Part shown: piece after piece, positions 60,731 to 64,000 of the stretch
Layout of the letters: every line of letters starts with the position of its first letter
Position numbering within the stretch: the first letter of the stretch is position 1
From: Promerops cafer
Lineage: Eukaryota > Chordata > Aves > Passeriformes > Nectariniidae
Assembly: GCA_013398275.1 (NCBI GenBank)
Contig: VZSE01002018.1
Span: forward strand, 186,942-250,941
Reading direction: 5' to 3'
DNA: 64,000 nt
Program-made: the position numbers and the translations under genes
The notes under the pieces: model-generated
Database searches by the model: none
Told to the model about the DNA's origin: nothing
Seen by the model: the letters and a program-made list of their open reading frames with translations, nothing else

Positions 60731-62299
60731 TGCATAAATCTATGCTCCTTTATCTGTAGGTAGATGTACAGGTATTGATATTTGCTGCTAACTGAAAAGT
60801 CAAAAATTACTACTTTTCTAATATTTACAATGCTGATTTTCTTATTTTGATTGAGTTTTACCATGTCTTGTTCTTAGTCTACTTTTCTGGAAATAAAACT
60901 TACTTTAGACAGTCTGTCTGTGCCTGTATACCATTATCCCTTTGAAACCTCCAGAATAGTTATCTTCTACCAAAATTAGGGTATGAAGGTCTCAAAGATA
61001 ATTTTTTGATTTGATAATTTTCTTAAAATTATGTTCTGATAACTTGATAATTATCCCTTTGATAATTATCTCAAAGAGACTTTTTTTCTGTTATCTCAGA
61101 GAAAAGGCTCCTTTAAATGTAATTAAAATGGTCAACTGGGAAAAAAGATCCAAAGGAGGGAAAGGTTTAACAGTGAACCTCATCAAAGACCCAGCACAAG
61201 AGAAGGGTCTTGTAAGTGCTCCACCAGACTCAATTGGAGTTCTTGGACCTGCAACAACTGCACAAAACAAATCTTTGGGAAATTTGTTGCTGTTCCATCC
61301 ATAGAACTTGGTGTTTCCAATGCTTTCATGCAAACAAAAAGGCGATGACTTTTTCTTTATTTAAAATAAAACATTTCCAGCCTGCAGAATTGTGGAGAAA
61401 TGCTTGATAAAGCTTGATCTGTAAAGTTTTGAAAACAAGAAAATAATTAAAAACAATCGCAGTGCCCTCTTAAAAAGAGTTGCTGGTTTTCAGGAGTTTT
61501 ACTCATAATTGTAGTTGAAATACCAACGTTTTCAATTAGGCATTTTATTTTTAATGTAATTTCAGGAAACTCTTCACTACTGGTAAAATTCCTGCAGACA
61601 ATTTTTTCAAAAGATGGAAAAAGTTAAATAGGGCAGAAAAGCCATGATGATCTAGTGTTTGAGCACTCTAGTATGGTGGGGTTTTTTATTTGTCTCTGTG
61701 GTGACTCTGCCACAGCTATGGTCATGGGAAGAATTAACAGAACAAATTATTGTGATGTTTGATATGACACAACAGGAGGGTCCCCAGCAAACTGATGGGA
61801 CTGGGATGATTCAGGGTGAATTACTCCAGTGCAAAATGGAGCAGTTAATTTGTCCTGGGATTTCAACCTAATTTTGCTGTGAGGCAGATCTAGAACACTC
61901 ACCCAGTTGTGGTTAGTAGCCCTCTACAAAGGCAAAATGCTTTAAACGCCTTGCCATAGGTCTGCCAGAATGCATTTTACCTTTGCCTAAGACTGGTACC
62001 ACGTAAGAATCCTTTAATTATCTACAAAAATTGCGACTGAAGAATCATTCCCACCCACAGGTCAGTCTCATGACTCATGATTACCAAAAGCATTTACAGA
62101 AAGTACCATGTCATCCTGTCCCCTTAATTTATCCTCTCCCAGTGCCTTTGCTATGGGACTAAATCAGTACTACGTAATCATGTGTCGGATTTTTCCAGTC
62201 TTCTACTTTCCCTTCCTACTCTGATCTATACACATGAATTCGCATGACACAGTTCACTGTCACCAAATAACTGTCATTATACTTGAGAAGACTAGAAAA

Positions 62300-62723
62300 A
62301 TGTGCTTTTCTGTGGTTAAAAAAAAGCAAAACCAAAAAACCCTCTTTCATTTTTAAAGGTCATCCCTGCAGGTCTGGGATTAGAAGCGCAGGGAGCAGGA
62401 TGTGGATGTACAGAGCTGCCTGTCTTCCACCTCTGGAGCTGCCAGTCTGTCCCCTTCTGCCAGGGCAAATCTTCTCTGCTTAAGAGCACAGCTGCTCCAC
62501 AGGCTGGCTGTTCAATCGACAATGATCTCTAGTTTCAAGTGTGACGGCACCGACCTGCTCGATCTCCATTCAGCTGCAGGTGGGGGCAGCGGAAGAGAAA
62601 GGGAGGGAGGGAGAGGGAGGACACTGCAACCTACGTGAATAATTGATAGTGCAAGGAAAGGAGAGCAGCTGGGTTCCCTGTCTCCATCTGCTCGCCAGCT
62701 GGGGATGAGAGATCCTTGCTCAG
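62300..62723 (+). other. Candidate 5' exon of an unidentified plus-strand gene
   Basis: A GC-richer block ends at a strong donor CTCAG|GTAGGG (62723). An earlier alternative is CTGCAG|GTGGGG (62579). An ATG at 62522 with A at -3 opens MISSFKCDGTDLLDLHSAA up to the earlier donor; this stretch contains four CpG pairs. I do not recognise the peptide. It could equally be an untranslated first exon or chance. Confidence 0.22.
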
Positions 62724-64000
62724 GTAGGGGACAAACAGCTTAGCTGCTTTTATTCTCGTCTTGCTTGCGATGCCAATTAAAAATATTTTGCATCTAGAAG
62801 GAATGGGAGCAAAGATAGGTGGGGGAGGGTTGATCCAGATCTTCTCTGCTGCTTTTATGGCGTTACGTAATGGATAGAGTTTGGGGCAGTTTCAGCCTCA
62901 TCAGGGAAAGTGTGTATGCTTTTTAAAAGACATTGTGCTATTCTGCATTGTGTAGAGAAGCAGTTGCAGAGAGAGAAAGGGAGAGTGGAGGTGGGGAGAG
63001 CGGATGTCTGTGTAGGAAATGAAACAAACTAAAGGGATGGAGGGGCATGAGAGAGGGTCTGCCCAGACTCAAAGGAATCCCACCCTGATTATGTCAGTCC
63101 TGGACAGAGAATGAGGAGTCCAAGTGCGCTGCAGGAGGTGCTGTCTGTGCACACCCGGTGCTATATTTAGAAGCTGTGTGCATAGATCTGTGGAAACAGC
63201 TGATGTGAAAACATGTGTGTTTCTGTCTGTGGATGCAGCTATGAGTTTGTGTAATATTGAAGTAAAACTTAAAAAAATACAGGTTTTGCCCTGAAGAGTT
63301 TACCCTTGAAGAATATACTGCTGTGTTTATGTGGTACTGCGCAGCTTCTGTGGAGCTGCTGATGTTCTTACAATGACTCAATTAACAGAACTGCAGGGAC
63401 CAGTTTCTGTGTTACAGCTAACATAGACTTTTCCTATGTGAGCAAGACAAAATGCTAATGCAATGAAACACATTGAAAAAATCTGCTAACAAAAACTGGG
63501 AAAATACATAGCAAAAGGTATAGACACCAATTACTGTAATACATATATTAATGCGCCTACAAGGACACCTGAAAGAACAAAAACTTATATGCCAGTCCCT
63601 AAACCACGCAATAACTATAAAATGCATAATGATCCATGCAAGTATGGACACATATAGGGATTAAAATCTGAGACTGTAAGTACACTGAATTAGTCATATA
63701 AGAACATAACTATCAATAGGATCTACTTACTACAACTGAAGGCTTATAATAGGTAATATTTTTGCATCAGCAGGGTAAATAGTAACAATCATTAGCTTGA
63801 TTGTAAGTTGAGGAACAGAAAGCAGTCCTGTGATTTGCTTGCATGTGATTTATTCATATTGTCATTACTAAAGGAGGCTAATTAAAACTGTAATTAGGAT
63901 ATTTAATAATTGTTTGCTGTTTTGCTTATGCATGTTGAGGGCTTTGTACACAACTGGAGTTGCACATAAGGTTAGGTAAAACTGTGAGGCAGTTAAATGA
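62724..64000. other. Unassigned to the window end
   Basis: A G/A-rich stretch to about 63060 gives way to AT-rich sequence. If 62300-62723 is a first exon, this would be its intron 1. No coding signal seen. Confidence 0.35.

Larger units (their letters stand above)
58501..62299. other. Mostly unassigned, with weak exon-like signals on the minus strand
   Basis: Apart from an eroded CR1 piece and an AT-rich tract, two minus-strand stretches stand out. One is an open frame at 60013-59786 rich in charged and hydrophobic residues (LYELGKWDDFD, KEIMGLLANF). The other is a 77-nt segment at 59427-59351 between a CTGCAG acceptor and a CAG|GTAAAA donor. Neither is recognised, and no gene can be built from them. 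Confidence 0.3.

Noticed and set aside
1..64000. Search for CRISPR arrays, operons, phage or bacterial systems
   Set aside because: The sequence is vertebrate nuclear DNA with spliced genes and CR1 repeats. No regularly spaced repeats or bacterial gene organisation.

Overview
This is vertebrate, specifically bird, nuclear DNA. The only recognisable protein-coding genes are split into short exons with GT/AG borders. The dispersed repeats are CR1 LINE fragments with the usual avian 3' ends, plus solo LTRs of an avian endogenous-retrovirus type. One tRNA-Ile-derived SINE with a CR1-like tail belongs to a class described from passerine birds, so I infer a songbird or another passerine. I cannot name the species.

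Two genes are certain, both on the minus strand and in the same order as in mammals. CASP2 (caspase-2) runs from its start codon at 40539 to its stop at 23837 in ten coding exons and gives an intact 426-residue protein. The CARD prodomain, catalytic His and Cys, and all three inter-domain Asp cleavage sites are present. A CpG island at about 40340-40860 covers the first exon. TMEM139 lies upstream of it (start 45458, stop 43455) in two coding exons. It encodes a 238-residue protein with two membrane spans and a cytoplasmic tail carrying two PPxY motifs. Probable non-coding 5' exons and a TATA/E-box promoter lie at about 46.5-47.05 kb.

Layout: 1-9.7 kb has no recognisable gene. 9.7-11.5 kb is a long decayed CR1 with ORF2 remnants. 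11.5-22 kb is intergenic, with one more CR1, an 80-bp duplication and one exon-like orphan at 17.5-17.7 kb. 22.07-40.86 kb is CASP2, including its 3' UTR. Its introns hold a solo LTR with a nested SINE, one CR1 and several small repeats. 41.1-41.5 kb is a CR1 between the genes. 42.15-47.05 kb is TMEM139 with its UTRs. 47.3-48.9 kb holds two CR1 copies in opposite orientation. 49-64 kb is mostly unassigned, with a rearranged solo LTR (56.7 kb), a CpG-rich islet with a CCCGCT hexamer array (58.3 kb) and an exon-like 5' end candidate (62.3-62.7 kb).

I found no recognisable exon of the mammalian neighbours CLCN1 or GSTK1, no RNA gene and no CRISPR. I see no evidence of a previously undescribed system. 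The best leads are the orphan exon, the overlapping upstream ORF in TMEM139 and the nested SINE/LTR.
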